A stretch of DNA of 64,000 nucleotides from assembly GCA_001599595.1 (NCBI GenBank), contig BCHH01000005.1, positions 3,078,971 to 3,142,970 of the forward strand, read 5' to 3'. The translations under genes and the position numbers were made by a program. Origin of the DNA: Beverwykella pulmonaria. Its lineage: Eukaryota > Ascomycota > Dothideomycetes > Pleosporales > Melanommataceae. The notes under the pieces were generated by a model that made no database searches, was not told where the DNA came from, and was given only the letters and a program-made list of their open reading frames with translations. Positions 33,830 to 44,700 of the stretch are shown here, piece by piece. How positions within the stretch are numbered: position 1 is the stretch's first letter; each line of letters opens with the position of its first letter.

Positions 33830-36097
33830 ATGTCGGATTGTCTCTATATTGGTATCGACTTTGGAACTACGTGGGTTGCTTCCACCATCTCTATCGATTA
33901 AGCTATCTAACACGTCACCAGCTTCTCCGGCGCTGCTTGGACTTTATCGCGACAGCCTACCAACATCAAGATTATAACCCGGTGGCAATCCGATCATGCG
34001 TACAACACAGATGATGCGAAAGTTCCAACAGAACTTGTATACGGAAAACAGAAGGTGACCTATGCAGGCGAAGCAATGCACAGGATTGTCACACAATGGG
34101 GTTATGCAGTTAAGTCCAACCAGAAACCTCTCAAATGGTTCAAGCTCTGTACGTCTAGCATATTCGCGAACTGGAGGATGCAATTCTAACACGATAAAAG
34201 GTTTGGTTGACGCAAGGCATCTAAGTCGAGACGTTCGACAATCAGATCAACTACACGAAGCACATGATCTACTGAAGGAATGTCAAGTCGATGCCGTCGA
34301 TGCAGTAGCAGATTTTCTTCGCCTACTTTGGGAGCATACCATTCGGTCAATAGAACGGGAACTGGGGAAAAATACTGTCGAGGGTCTTCCCTTCAGAGTT
34401 GTCGTGACGGTGCCAGCTATGTGGAGAGACAACGCTATGCGAAGAACTCGCGAGGCAGCCAAGCGAGCTGGAATTTTGAAGCGCCGTATGTGTGGGGATA
34501 CGAAGTTGGATCTAGTGCCGGAGCCTGAGGCTGCAGCACTTGCTACTCTCGCGGAATTCAAAGGACGCCCAGACGTAGTTCCGGGAGATATCGTAACCGT
34601 GTGTGACTGTGGAGGCGGTACTGTTGTAGGCCTACCTTTCTTCTGCTATCAATAGCCAAAAATCACTGATATTGATATAGGACATCACTAGCTACCAAAT
34701 AGAGCGAACGCACCCAGTGATTGTAGTCAGAGAATCAGTCGTCGGAGAAGGTAAACGCTCTCTCGTTCTCTACAGTAGTGTTGAGTTCTGACAACGCGTC
34801 TCTTAGGCAAGATGTGTGGCGGAATATTTGTGGACGAAGAATTCGAGAATGTCATCAGAACAAAGTTGGGAAAACGGTGGGATAGGCTACAACCGGAACA
34901 GATGAAAAAGATAATGAACGATGAATGGGAGTACGCCATCAAGCGATTGTTCCAGAACGATGACCGGGATTGGGAAGTACGACTGCCTGCAGAAGCGACA
35001 TCATCCTTGAGCAAGTTCGGCACTTCTTTTGGTTTCAACCGATCCAAAAACAAATCAGGTGCTTCAAGTCAAGAACCTAAAGTCTCGAAAAATGGGTTGA
35101 AACTCTCCAGGTATTTATCTCCGCAATCCTTTTGGAACGTATCCCGCAAATTGACTCACAACGCTGCCAGAAAGAATGTCGTAGAGGTATTTGATCCAGT
35201 GGTCCAACAGATCAAAGTTCTGATTGGCAAACAAGTCCAAGATGTTATACGTGTGGAGGGGAAACCACCAAAGGCAAGGAGAGCAGCAATCTGAGACGAA
35301 CGTGGCTGACGAAGCACTAGAGCATCTTTCTCGTTGGAGGGTTTGGACGATGTTCATACCTGTATAAAGTCCTGAGTGGCCTCTATGAATCCCAAGGGAT
35401 CGAAGTCTTACAGGGAACTGGAGACGGCCCGTAAGTGCCTCTCGATACATGCGAGCATATTTTTACACTCTACTAAAATTTCAAGGTGGACTGCAATTTG
35501 TCGAGGCGCTGTAATAAGAGCAATGAATGACAGATCCTTTAAGTCTAGCGTCATAGTCACAACACGAGTGTCGAGACGAAACTATGGATTTGTCGTTCAA
35601 CAGCCTTTTGATCACAATTATCACCTTGAGATTGACCGTAAATGGGATGCTCAGGAAGCCAAGGACTTCGCAAAGGATCAAATGAGATGGTACCTAAGAA
35701 AGGTGAACTCTCAACTAGCTTCACTATACGACTTGAATTGATTCATTACTAGGGTGATAATATCGATTCTCATAGCGCCGTTAAGTTCGAATACTACCGT
35801 CTATATGAATTAGACGGAAGTGACTTCGACAGCAATATAAAAATCAATATATACACCTCAGAGAATGATCATGCACCCAATCGGAAGACAGAGGACGTTT
35901 CCAAGTTGTGTGAATTATCGGTACACCTTGAGACCTCGTTCGAACAACTGCCAATTTGGATCAATCGTAAGGGTAAATCTTTCCATAAGCTTTCTTATGA
36001 AATCGAAATGAAATGCTCTGGGACAATACTCCAATTTTTCACTATCATGGACGGAGTTAGCCAGTCATCACAGAATGTTGAGGCGGAATATTCATAA
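33830..36097 (+). CDS. HSPA12-like Hsp70-family protein
   Basis: Nine exons keep frame throughout: 33830-33870, 33922-34148, 34201-34625, 34681-34750, 34807-35110, 35171-35273, 35321-35430, 35486-35702 and 35753-36097 (613 residues). Actin/Hsp70 ATPase motifs are present: phosphate 1 LYIGIDFGTTFSGAAW at the start, VVVTVPAMW near 170, phosphate 2 CDCGGGTVDI near 228, and the adenosine motif IFLVGGFGRCSYLY near 392. The C-terminal part has a beta-rich domain but lacks the canonical Hsp70 lid and EEVD end. This is the divergent fungal Hsp70-like group near HSPA12, whose clients are unknown. Intron 6 (35274-35320) is GC-AG. Intron 5 is 60 bp, so retaining it would insert 20 residues without a frame change. 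Confidence 0.85.
35274..35320 (+). other. GC-AG intron in the Hsp70-like gene
   Basis: The donor is AAG|GCAAGG and the acceptor CACTAG, with a branch-like GCTGAC 11 bases before the acceptor. Removing these 47 bases joins KPPK to SIFLVGGFG and restores the adenosine-binding motif. Without removal an in-frame TGA follows within seven codons. No GT donor nearby gives the same frame. Confidence 0.75.
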
Positions 36098-36273
36098 TCT
36101 TAGATTCAATTTCAACGACTCGCGTCTAAGGGCTGAAATAGGTTCTCAAGATGTGCTTGAAGGAAGATGAGGACATATTCCTAGCTAAGTCATAGATGAA
36201 GGATAGTTCCCAAATACATGTTAATACGTGGAAACCTTGGTATTTTTGTGGAATATACGTAATCTGCTGTGCC

Positions 36274-37420
36274 CTACCGGCTCGTTTCACCACCGACCTC
36301 AACAACAAACTTCCCTGTCCCCCCTTTCGCATTGAATACCTCCCAACACCCCTCCCTTACACCCTTCAAATCCCCCAACCCCACAGCCCTCCCCACAACC
36401 GTCCTCACTTTCCCTTGTTCCACCCAATTCCCCAATCTCTCTAAATCCTTCGCACTACTCTCCATAAAATGCGGGCAGAACTCAACCCCATATCTTCTCG
36501 CCCTCCACTACGCAACCTTCCCAATAGCATTAAGAATCCACAAGATAACTACCGAAATATGCGGCGCTTTTCGCTTCAGTTCGGGTCCAAAGGGTGGGGA
36601 AGCGATCGAAAGAATAATTCCTTCCTTCTTCATCAGATGCAGACTCAATAGACCACTGCCCATGGTGTCGAACATAAAGTCGACAGACCCCTTTTGTATC
36701 ACTTTCGTAGGATCTTCCCTCGTGTAATCGATCACCTCATCTAGAAACCCATCCCCAAGTGACTCTCCCGCCTTCCCAATCTTCGCCTTGGAAAGTGTAG
36801 TCACCACCTTCGTCGCCTCAAACACATTTTTAGCGAGCTGCCCCAAAACTCCCCGTCCCAGAGAGACCAACAGGGACATAAAACGTCTTTCCTTTCAGAC
36901 CGCCGTCGAGGTACTTCTCTGCTGCATCAAAAGCTTGTAGAGCGGTGAGGGCTGCGAGCCGTACTGATGCTGCTTGAATGTGGGATAGCGAGGTGGGTTT
37001 TAGTGCTATGGCTTTTACGGCAGAAATCGCGTATCCAAACATGGTGCCGCGGTACCTTTCAGTGACGCGGGAATAGATCTGCTCCGGGCTGGATGTGCGA
37101 GGGCACTTCTGAGCCCACTGCAGCTACAGAACCTGAGAGATCGTAGCCGAGCTTGAATGGTAGACTATATTGCAATTAGTAACGGAGAAAAATTGTTAAT
37201 ATTGTCTAACGAGTGATAATATCCTTGAAAGGAGGTGGATTCACTCACGGACTAGGCCATATCATCTTTATAGCACCAGTGGCAAGCTTAACATCAATCG
37301 GGTTGAACGATGCAGCAGAGCACTTGATAAATATTTCATCTAGAGTTGTAATTCTAGGAACGGGAAGATCGACGATCTCGTATGTATCTGGTTTGCCCGT
37401 CAAAGTGGAAGGGAGAGAAG
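36274..37420 (-). pseudogene. Decayed NADPH:quinone reductase-like (MDR family) gene
   Basis: Reading on the minus strand, pieces follow the medium-chain dehydrogenase order: TYEIVDLPVPRITTLDEIF and ASFNPIDVKLATG (to 37249), an intron (GTGAGT...ATATAG), LPFKLGYDLSGSVAAVGSEV, IYSRVTERYRGT, SLSHIQAASVRLAALTALQA, FYVPVGLSGTGSFG, QLAKNVFEATKVVTTLS and VIDYTREDP. Lesions are a frame change between PGAD and IYSRV (about 37080), a second at GTGSFG/QLAKN (about 36845), where about two bases are missing, and an in-frame TAG at 36508-36510. After that stop the frame continues to 36274 (ESSAKDLERLGNWVEQGK). No start codon survives near 37420. The family normally reduces quinones or enones with NADPH; this copy cannot make a full product. 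Confidence 0.8.
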
Positions 37421-37825
37421 GGGAATGTGCTAGTAATCACGTGGAATGCATCTTTCACGCCTATCGATCCCCATCATCCAGCGTGATATTCATACTAGAA
37501 ATGAGGAGTACACCATTGTACCGCGCCTGCTAGACTCATCGCGACTGCAAATGCGTATATAAACTCCGCTTCCATGTCACATCCTCTGTGTAATGGGGTA
37601 TTGAACTGCGAGGATGATTCAAGAGTGTTTGACAATGACTGTGATAGTGTGGATTTACATTGGAAGAAAACGTTGAGCACCACAAGTTCACACAATCGAG
37701 GAGATGCGCGAGGGCAAGATGAAAATTAATGTATTAAAAGCACTAACACCTACGCAAATGGGTATCTCGTATACAAACCTAAACCAAAACCCGCAAAAAG
37801 CAATTGCATGGCAGCCCTATCTCTC
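37421..37825. other. Short intergenic region
   Basis: This lies between the upstream end of the pseudogene and the 3' end of the glucosyltransferase gene. No supported feature was seen. The lost N-terminal exon of the pseudogene would have been here. Confidence 0.45.
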
Positions 37826-40800
37826 TCACTTCGCCCCGTTCTCTACCTCGCCGCTCCCCTGGCCCCCTGTCCCCTCCACCTCCGTGGACGCAACAATTGT
37901 CTTCTTCCGGGCAACTGCCTTCCCCTCTTTCCCCTGTTTCCTCCCCAAAAGACTCGCCCTAATCCCACTCTTACTTCTCCTTCTCTCCTCCCTAACCTGC
38001 CCTTGTACACTCTTCCACCCCTCCTCCACCAACGCCTCGATCTCTTTCCTCGCGGGACTTAATTTCGTCTCCGGGTATGTATATCTCATATCCCTCTCCC
38101 CATCTGCACTGACCCTCTTTTCCGTCGACTGTCCCTCTTCAGACAACAGACCTGCGACTTCCTTCTGCCCCTGGATGATGCGTGCACGCCGTAAGAAGGC
38201 AGTGGGCTGATGCTTTTTACCAGCTTCTTCGTCAAGGCCTTTCATGAAGTAGGAAGCTGGGCCGAGGAAGGCGGAGATGTCTTTGAGCACGAAGCCGCCC
38301 ACGCCCATGCCTACTCCTCGGAAGCAGCCTAGGACGCCGCCTTCTTTTGCGCCCTTGACGGGCAGTTTCCAGAGTCCTGTCACACCGTCTTTGATGCCGT
38401 ATACAAATTCGTCGCGACCAGCGCGGAGGCCGGAGTGGAAGCCCGTGATGCGAGGCGGACGTCGTACCGTCTCGTCTCCATATAGTCGTGGCGCGTTGTG
38501 GAAGCCTTGCGTTAAAGCGAGGGAGAAATGCATCGGTGCTTTAAGAAGGGAAAGGGTGGATTTTTTGATACCATGGGAGGCATCGTGGAGGAGTTCTGCG
38601 GCGAGTGGGTCATCTGGTTCTTCCAATTTCGAGAGTGTAGACTCTTGTCGCGAGGCGGGTGAGGGGCGGGGTTCTTTGTTTTTCTTCTCGTTTGAAGTGC
38701 TATTCATAGGCCCATTTGCGTTGCCGTTGGTGCCGCTGGTGGTGCCGTTCGCTTGAGCAATCTTAGTCTCCCGCTCCTTCTTCCTCCTTGTGATTCTCCT
38801 CTTCTTCTCGTAGTACTTCTCTCTCTTCTTGATGTGCTTTACGACGTTCACTGGTACCAGCCCTACTCCCGTCGCCACATCGCCAGCCGTCCCTAAGATT
38901 GCACTCCACCCGCCTGTAAAAGGCTCTCCAGGGCCTCCAAAATCATTCCATTCGAAATGTCTCAGCAACCGAAGCTCATTCCACTTGATCTTCTTCCACT
39001 CAACTAGCAGCTCCGCAGCAAGCGGAGATAACCGCAGGCTTGTATCTTTGATCTTCCAGGTCGCGGCGCGGTTGGGTATGAGAGAGCAGCGCATACTATG
39101 CGGGCCTTTCAACGGGAGGCTGCGATGGAAAGAACGAACCGCGTTGAGTGCCCCATCTCCCTCCTTCGCAATACTCTCGGCGATTTTCATCACGTTTTCT
39201 TTCGCTTCGTCGGTCAAACATTGCTTGATACCCTCGGCGAGCCGCTCAGCAGTAAGCTTCTTGTACGGAATGCACTCATGCGCTCCGGCCTTTTTCTGTG
39301 CAACCATGGCGCCCCAGAACGGCTGGTCCCCGAAGAAGGGAACGATCATAGTTGGCTTCCCACATTTGAGACCGATGGCCGTAGTGCCTGCGCCGCCGTG
39401 ATGCACAACCGCACTGACTCGTGGGAAAAGCCAGTCGTGTGGTGTGTTCTCTAGCATGAAAATGTTTTTCGGCACGTCATCTCCGCCACCGATGCCGCCC
39501 CAGCCTTTGCTGACCAAGGCGCGGACGCCGGCCATCTCGATCGCCTCGAAGATCAGCTTGGTAAACTTGTCTGGATCGTCAACAACGATAGAGCCGAAGC
39601 CGATGTAGACAGGTGGAGGGCCCGCATCAAGGAATTTTGCGAGATCGTCAGGGGGCGTGAAGCTGGAAGCTAGATCGAGGAAGACGAAGCCTGCGATGCT
39701 GATTTCGGGGCCCCAGTCTTTGGGTTTAGGAACGAGGGTTGGTGACCACTGGAACGAATTAGCTCCTGCATTTCTGCCGGTTTCGTATAAGGGAATCGCG
39801 TACCATGTAGGTGTAGGGCACGTTGAGTCGATAAAGCTGTCCTGGTGCCCAGAGTGTTGACACCTCGTCCAGACAGAGCGTCTTGGCTCGGAAGCGGTTA
39901 ATCAAATCACCGAGACCTTGCCATGTCATCATTTCGACCAGAGGATAGCTCATGAAATTGGTGTAGTTAGCGTCGACGTTGCTCGTCTTGATGTTGGCTA
40001 GAGGGTGAGGAAATTGAACTGTAGGGGTATACGGAAATCTGGTTGATGTCAGCATCCCTTCCATGGTCGGGCTAAGAAGACGCACGTAAACATCATGTGC
40101 AGAGGAACACCCAATCGCTCAGCGATATGCGGCGGTGCAAAGCTGGGAGGGTTGGCGATGATGGCATCGGCAACGAATGGATGCTTATCGCCCACTGCAG
40201 CACCTGTTAGTTTCGCTCTCCCAGTCAGGTCAGGACAAGTAGTGACTCACTCATCTTCATATTTTCCTGATCCTTCTCGTCATCGGTTGAGTTGATGCAA
40301 GCGCGCCACATACCCTTGAACATGTCAAACATGGCAGCTCTTCGCTTCCCAATCTCGCCCTCCTTGATGGTCTCGACGGACGGAATCAGCCCCGGATTCT
40401 TGACCATGAAGGCCATGAGCTCTGACGGATCGCCTCCAACGGAAAAGAACTCCAAGCCTGAGTCTTTCTCGACGAACTCCTTGAAGGCTGGGTGTGTTGC
40501 GATGCGAACCCGGTGTCCGTAGTCTTCCTTCAGAATCTTGCCAATCTTGATAAACGGCTGGATGTCGCCGCGGGAGCCGATGACAATGACCACAATGTTC
40601 AGCTTGAGGCGCGTCTTGGGGTCCTCCATCGGGTCCTCCTCGGGTTCGGCCTTCTCGGTGTCTGGGTGCTCTTCCTTCGGGCTCTTGGCACCGTCCCCAT
40701 CTTCGCCGCCGCCGAAATGCTTCTTGAGCCCCAAACCCAGCGTCTTCGCAAAGTAGCCGTTGTTCATGGTTTCGTTGATGGACAGCTTCAACCGCCCATC

Positions 40801-41400
40801 GAGCTTGGAGACTTTCCCTTTGGTCTTGAAATTGTCATTTCCGATGGTGAATTTCGAGAAGGGACCCCTATTCGACTTGGACTTGGACTTATCCTTCTCT
40901 TGGTTTTGTTGTTGTTTCCGATCCTTGTGCTCTGCTTTGCCGTCTGCGTTTGAGGGTGTACGGCGTGCTTGCTCGTCTTCGTCTTCCGACGAGGAATTCG
41001 AGGACGAGTACGGGTCAAAGGTCAGGGTAGTCTGTCTCCCCAGCTGCGACGGCTTCACACTCGAGCCTGCCCGCCGCCTGCCCAGCAGGGAACTCTTCGT
41101 GGCGGGGCGGGGGCGCTCCGTGGCGCTCTTCTTGAGCACCTGCGGCCTGGTTCCTGGGTCCGTGCTTGTCTCGATGGGCGGGACTGGCAGTGCGGAGGGC
41201 CGAGGCGATCCATCGTCTGTGGTCCAGGGCGTATCGGTGTGCTGAGATAGCTTGGAGGATGCGCAGCTGGCTGTTGCCGAGGGCTGGAGAGACGAAGAAT
41301 GCGTGGGGTCTGGGGTATCAAATGGAAACTTGGGGGACTCGAGGTGGACCGCCGTTGGGATGATGGCAGGCGCGCCGTGGGCGCGGCCGTCGTCAGCCAT
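37826..41400 (-). CDS. Sterol 3-beta-glucosyltransferase-like GT1 family protein
   Basis: Four exons: 41400-40251, 40203-40086, 40038-39804 and 39748-37826 (about 1141 residues). The N-terminal 260 residues are disordered Ser/Pro/charged. The GT28 N-terminal domain starts [17 protein letters not shown] (Gly275) with [16 protein letters not shown], and includes [20 protein letters not shown]. The UDP-sugar domain has [16 protein letters not shown] and [18 protein letters not shown] (His617), the donor-binding core of UDP-glucose:sterol glucosyltransferases. PH and GRAM domains of Atg26 are absent. A C-terminal extension of about 330 residues has a basic stretch and then glycine-spaced repeats ([20 protein letters not shown]). 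The acceptor of intron 1 is ambiguous by 9 bp. Met 41400 (MADDGRAHG) was chosen over Met 41466. Confidence 0.87.
40195..40203 (-). other. Tandem alternative splice acceptors, 9 bp apart
   Basis: The first intron of the glucosyltransferase gene can end at AACAG before 40203 or at CTGCAG before 40194. Both keep frame. The first adds Ala-Ala-Val before [10 protein letters not shown] and the second gives Met before GDKHPF. Confidence 0.5.
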
Positions 41401-41962
41401 GGCGCTCTGGAGTGAGGGCTGATTTGGGCAAGCGGGCGCGTGTTGCAATTGCAGTTCTGCACACACGCTGGGAAAGAGCGTTGGGCGGATGCTCAGTGCC
41501 TCCTAGCGAGCGAGCGAGCCGAGTCAAATAGACAGAGCAGAGGAGACCAGAAGGAGCGTGGCGCCCTCTCTGCCGTCTTCCCCGGAAGTCTTTTCAATGT
41601 TGACGGCGCGCCACGTCGATGCATCGATCCGGCTATTTTCTCAAGGGCCAAACCAAGATACCATCCTTGCCCAAAGCAGCCTGGCTGCCGTTTTCGACCA
41701 GCAGCGCGGTTCCTGGCAGTGACGTCATCCCGCCCGCGCCAATCACAAGCATGAGGCTGGCCAAGCACGCGGAAAAGACGTGACGGTGCCATGACGGCGT
41801 CTTCCTGAAGCGTTCGATTGGAAACATACTTTGGGGGGTGCATCGTACATGGCTAGCACCGCCTCTATCATGGCTGCTACGGCATCTATAGGGCATGTGG
41901 GCAGCCATCTGCACACGCTGCACGGCGCGCACAAGACCGCCACCGGCGAGAAACGATGCCCG
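41401..41962. other. Upstream region of the glucosyltransferase gene / 3' flank of SDR gene
   Basis: No supported gene. Overlapping open frames on both strands here are compositional (GC-rich third positions). Confidence 0.45.
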
Positions 41963-43051
41963 CTATCGCTGTATCATCCCCAGCTTGTATCCCACCATTT
42001 TGACCATGTCCGCCGCCCACCCAATCCACCCCCTAGCGGCCTGCACCCCATTCAAGATCTTCACATAGTTGTGCAGAAATGCGTCGACCTCCTCCCAGTC
42101 CTCGGCATACGGCTCCCAGATGGCCGTCTCGTGGCTGCCAGGCGCCGTCTTCTCGACCAGCTCCCATGCGCCGTCCTCCCGCTGCGTTACATGGACGTTC
42201 GGCCCAATGACCAGTGCACGCCCCAGGATGCGAGAGTCGGCCACGAGTCGCGTGGCTGCATCCACGACATCCTTGACCTGACCCATAGCGCCTCCCGCAA
42301 GCAGAAACCGCGCGCCTGCGGTCACGATGGGCGTGTCGATGAAGTACGGGCAGAGGAGGTTGATGCGGATGCCCTGGGGGAACGAGGTAGCGCGCAGCGA
42401 GCGGAACAGGCCCAGCACGGCGTGTTTGGCGGCGTTGTACTGCGGCTGCGCCGCCAACGGCGACACGGAGGCGATCGAGCCCAGCAAGAGCAGATGTCGA
42501 TCGCGGCTGCTCGCCCCTGGCTGAGACGCCAACGTGCAGTCGGCGGAGCCGGGGTTGCGGGGCAGCCAGAAATACGCCAGGTGCGCTGTGTACAGGACGC
42601 CCGTGTAGTTCACGTCTGTGATCTTGAAATCCGGCTTCGGCGGCTCCGCGGCGTCGAGGTGGCGGGGTCGCTGCACGCAATCCTCCCCCGCGATCCCCGC
42701 GTTCGCAACCACCGTGTCAATGCCCCCGTGCGGGCTCAGTTGGGCCGCTTTCTTGAACAGGTTCACCTGGGACTGCCAGTCGGTGACATCGCAGTGCACA
42801 AAGTGGACCCTCTCGTTGCCTGTCTCCCTTTGCACGTCCCGTACCAGCCCCATCCCCTTCTCGACGTTGATGTCTCCGACAATGATAGTAGCTCCGTGGT
42901 TTGCCCAGTGCCGCACAAAACCCGCGCCGAATCCGCTCGCGCCCCCTGTTATCAAGACCGTTTTCCCCTTGACCCAGGCCGCGTCGTAGGGGATGGAGAG
43001 ATCCACGGGCGGGGATTGCCGAATGGCAGCGGAGAGATGCTGGGGAGCCAT
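41963..43051 (-). CDS. Short-chain dehydrogenase/reductase (classical SDR)
   Basis: A single exon encodes 362 residues from Met 43051 (MAPQHLSAAIRQ). The Rossmann dinucleotide motif is TGGASGFG (35-42), the strand 2 acidic residue is in IIVGDINVEKG (Asp60), which suggests NAD(H) preference, and CDVTDW and VVANAGIAG follow. The catalytic set is Ser in LLLGSIASVS (about 192-195), Tyr205 and Lys209 in YNAAK. The remaining 150 residues form a longer substrate region than in minimal SDRs, ending GWAADMVKMVGYKLGMIQR. It resembles fungal 15-hydroxyprostaglandin-dehydrogenase-like SDRs. The substrate cannot be told. The divergent neighbour at 43525 is SER2. The frame is open upstream to 43186, but those residues look like UTR. 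Confidence 0.87.
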   Translation of the reverse strand: MAPQHLSAAIRQSPPVDLSIPYDAAWVKGKTVLITGGASGFGAGFVRHWANHGATIIVGDINVEKGMGLVRDVQRETGNERVHFVHCDVTDWQSQVNLFKKAAQLSPHGGIDTVVANAGIAGEDCVQRPRHLDAAEPPKPDFKITDVNYTGVLYTAHLAYFWLPRNPGSADCTLASQPGASSRDRHLLLLGSIASVSPLAAQPQYNAAKHAVLGLFRSLRATSFPQGIRINLLCPYFIDTPIVTAGARFLLAGGAMGQVKDVVDAATRLVADSRILGRALVIGPNVHVTQREDGAWELVEKTAPGSHETAIWEPYAEDWEEVDAFLHNYVKILNGVQAARGWIGWAADMVKMVGYKLGMIQR

Positions 43052-43524
43052 CGTGAAGGGCCGTTTGATCGAAGAGTTGGGAACGGAACGTGTACACCTA
43101 GCTGCGGGCGTGAGTGAGGAGGTCAGCGAAGGATGCGCTTCTGCCCCGTATGGCATATTTCCGGCAGAAGCCGAGGCTGCCAGCATGGCGCGTGGGCGCC
43201 CAGCTTCCTCCGGCCATTTTCTTCGTGCAATAGCATGGTGTTGAGCGGCGGTTCAGCGGATCATTGTTCTTGGGGGCATTCGATGACAGCGAGCACGGAT
43301 GCTCAAGTAGAGTCCATGTTTGCGGCGTCGTTGCCCGCATCGTTCCCAATGCAGCGACTTGGCGCATTTCTCATCCCTGCGCCTTTCCACCCCACCAGCA
43401 CTGACCCCACCTCCACCACAACGAAAAATCTCCCCAGCTGCGCGCTACCTTTGGGCAGCCTCAATTCTCCACGCCAATTGCCCTCCAGACACCCATACAC
43501 ACATCCCCGAACGGAGCCGCCGCC
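43052..43524. other. Divergent promoter region, SDR / SER2
   Basis: About 470 bp separate two divergent starts. The 120 bp before SER2 are rich in CCAC, CACC and CCTC, typical of fungal housekeeping promoters. A binding motif cannot be assigned with confidence. Confidence 0.45.
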
Positions 43525-44700
43525 ATGGCGAACCAACCCTCCAAACCGCCAGCCCTCGACCTCACTCCGCCCCGCATTGTCGCAACGCTCTTCTACAAAT
43601 CCGACACCCCTACGCACTTCTTCCCACACCCCGATAGCGTTCCGCACAGCCCTACCGACTTTCTCCCCACAGCCACCCTCAATGCGCTCAAAGATGGCGT
43701 CTCCCCGACCTCCAACATGTCCGACTACCCTCTCGAGCCGCCCACCCCTGGCCCTAACCCGCTCGACCACCTCTACGGCTCATACCTTTCGCAGAGCTGT
43801 CTGACCGACTTCTTCGTCACGCTCACCGACATCATCCCGGGGCTGATAGAGGACCACATTACGACACGGCGGCTGGAAGAGGGCAAGTTCTGCCGTGTCG
43901 TCGAGATTGTGTTCCCGCTGCCGAGCGCCGCGGGCATGACCCTGGAGATGCTGCGGCGGAACGAGGCCGTCAGCAGGTGGGAGCGGGAGTGGAATGTGGA
44001 AGCCGTGTTTCAAAAAGACGACGTGTGGAGACGGTACAAGAGGCTCGCCGTCTTTGACATGGATTCTACGCTCATAGAGCAAGAAGTTATCGATGAGATC
44101 GCGAGTCTGATAGGCGTGCAAGAGCAAGTCTCTGCTATCACTGCCGCGGCGATGAATGGGGAGTTGGACTTTGAGGCTAGTCTGAGGAAGAGGTGTGCGC
44201 TGCTAAAGGGTGTCCCGAGTTCGGTATGGGAAACGCTGAAGCCGCGCATCACAACGAATGAAGGCGTGCCCGAACTCATCAAGGCACTGAGGAGGCTAGG
44301 GTTCAAAACTGCGGTGCTGAGCGGGGGGTTCACGCCGCTCACGGGGTGGATGGGTGGGCAGCTGGGTCTCGACTATGCCTTCGCCAACTACCTCGTTGTC
44401 TCTGAAGATGGAAAGACATTGACGGGAGAGTTGACGGGAGACATCGTGCATGCGGAGAAGAAGAAACAGCACGTTCTTGAGATCGCGGAGAAAGAGGGAA
44501 TACTTCTCGAGCAGATTATCGCCATCGGAGACGGAGCGAATGATCTCCCGATGATGGGCGTGGCGGGCCTGGGTGTTGCTTTCCACGCAAAACCAAAGGT
44601 GCAGATGCAAGCACCTGCAAGGCTGAACTCAAAGAGTATGCTGGATATTTTATATCTATTTGGCATATCAAAAGAGGAACAGGAAGTGCTTTTGAAATAG
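43525..44700 (+). CDS. SER2: Phosphoserine phosphatase
   Basis: This enzyme removes phosphate from O-phosphoserine in the last step of serine synthesis. A single exon encodes 391 residues. The HAD core starts with VFDMDSTLIEQEV, where Asp178 is the nucleophile and Asp180 the acid/base. The cap region includes MNGELDFEASLRKRCALLKG. Motif II is VLSGGFTPL, and motif III/IV is IAIGDGANDLPMM with Asp336 binding magnesium. An N-terminal domain of about 170 residues precedes the HAD core, as in other fungal homologues and bacterial SerB with an ACT-like part. Nothing appears broken. The Met at 43525 follows GCCGCC and fits the usual start region (MANQPSKPPALDL). Confidence 0.93.
   Translation: MANQPSKPPALDLTPPRIVATLFYKSDTPTHFFPHPDSVPHSPTDFLPTATLNALKDGVSPTSNMSDYPLEPPTPGPNPLDHLYGSYLSQSCLTDFFVTLTDIIPGLIEDHITTRRLEEGKFCRVVEIVFPLPSAAGMTLEMLRRNEAVSRWEREWNVEAVFQKDDVWRRYKRLAVFDMDSTLIEQEVIDEIASLIGVQEQVSAITAAAMNGELDFEASLRKRCALLKGVPSSVWETLKPRITTNEGVPELIKALRRLGFKTAVLSGGFTPLTGWMGGQLGLDYAFANYLVVSEDGKTLTGELTGDIVHAEKKKQHVLEIAEKEGILLEQIIAIGDGANDLPMMGVAGLGVAFHAKPKVQMQAPARLNSKSMLDILYLFGISKEEQEVLLK

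Noticed and set aside
33830..36097. Hsp70-like locus read as a fragmented pseudogene
   Set aside because: All breaks correspond to introns with good branch and acceptor sites, and nine exons keep frame from Met to stop, if one GC-AG intron is accepted.
41831..43117. Open frame of 428 codons on the plus strand
   Set aside because: It is antisense to the SDR gene, which has clear Rossmann and YxxxK motifs. GC-rich third positions remove stops from the opposite strand.
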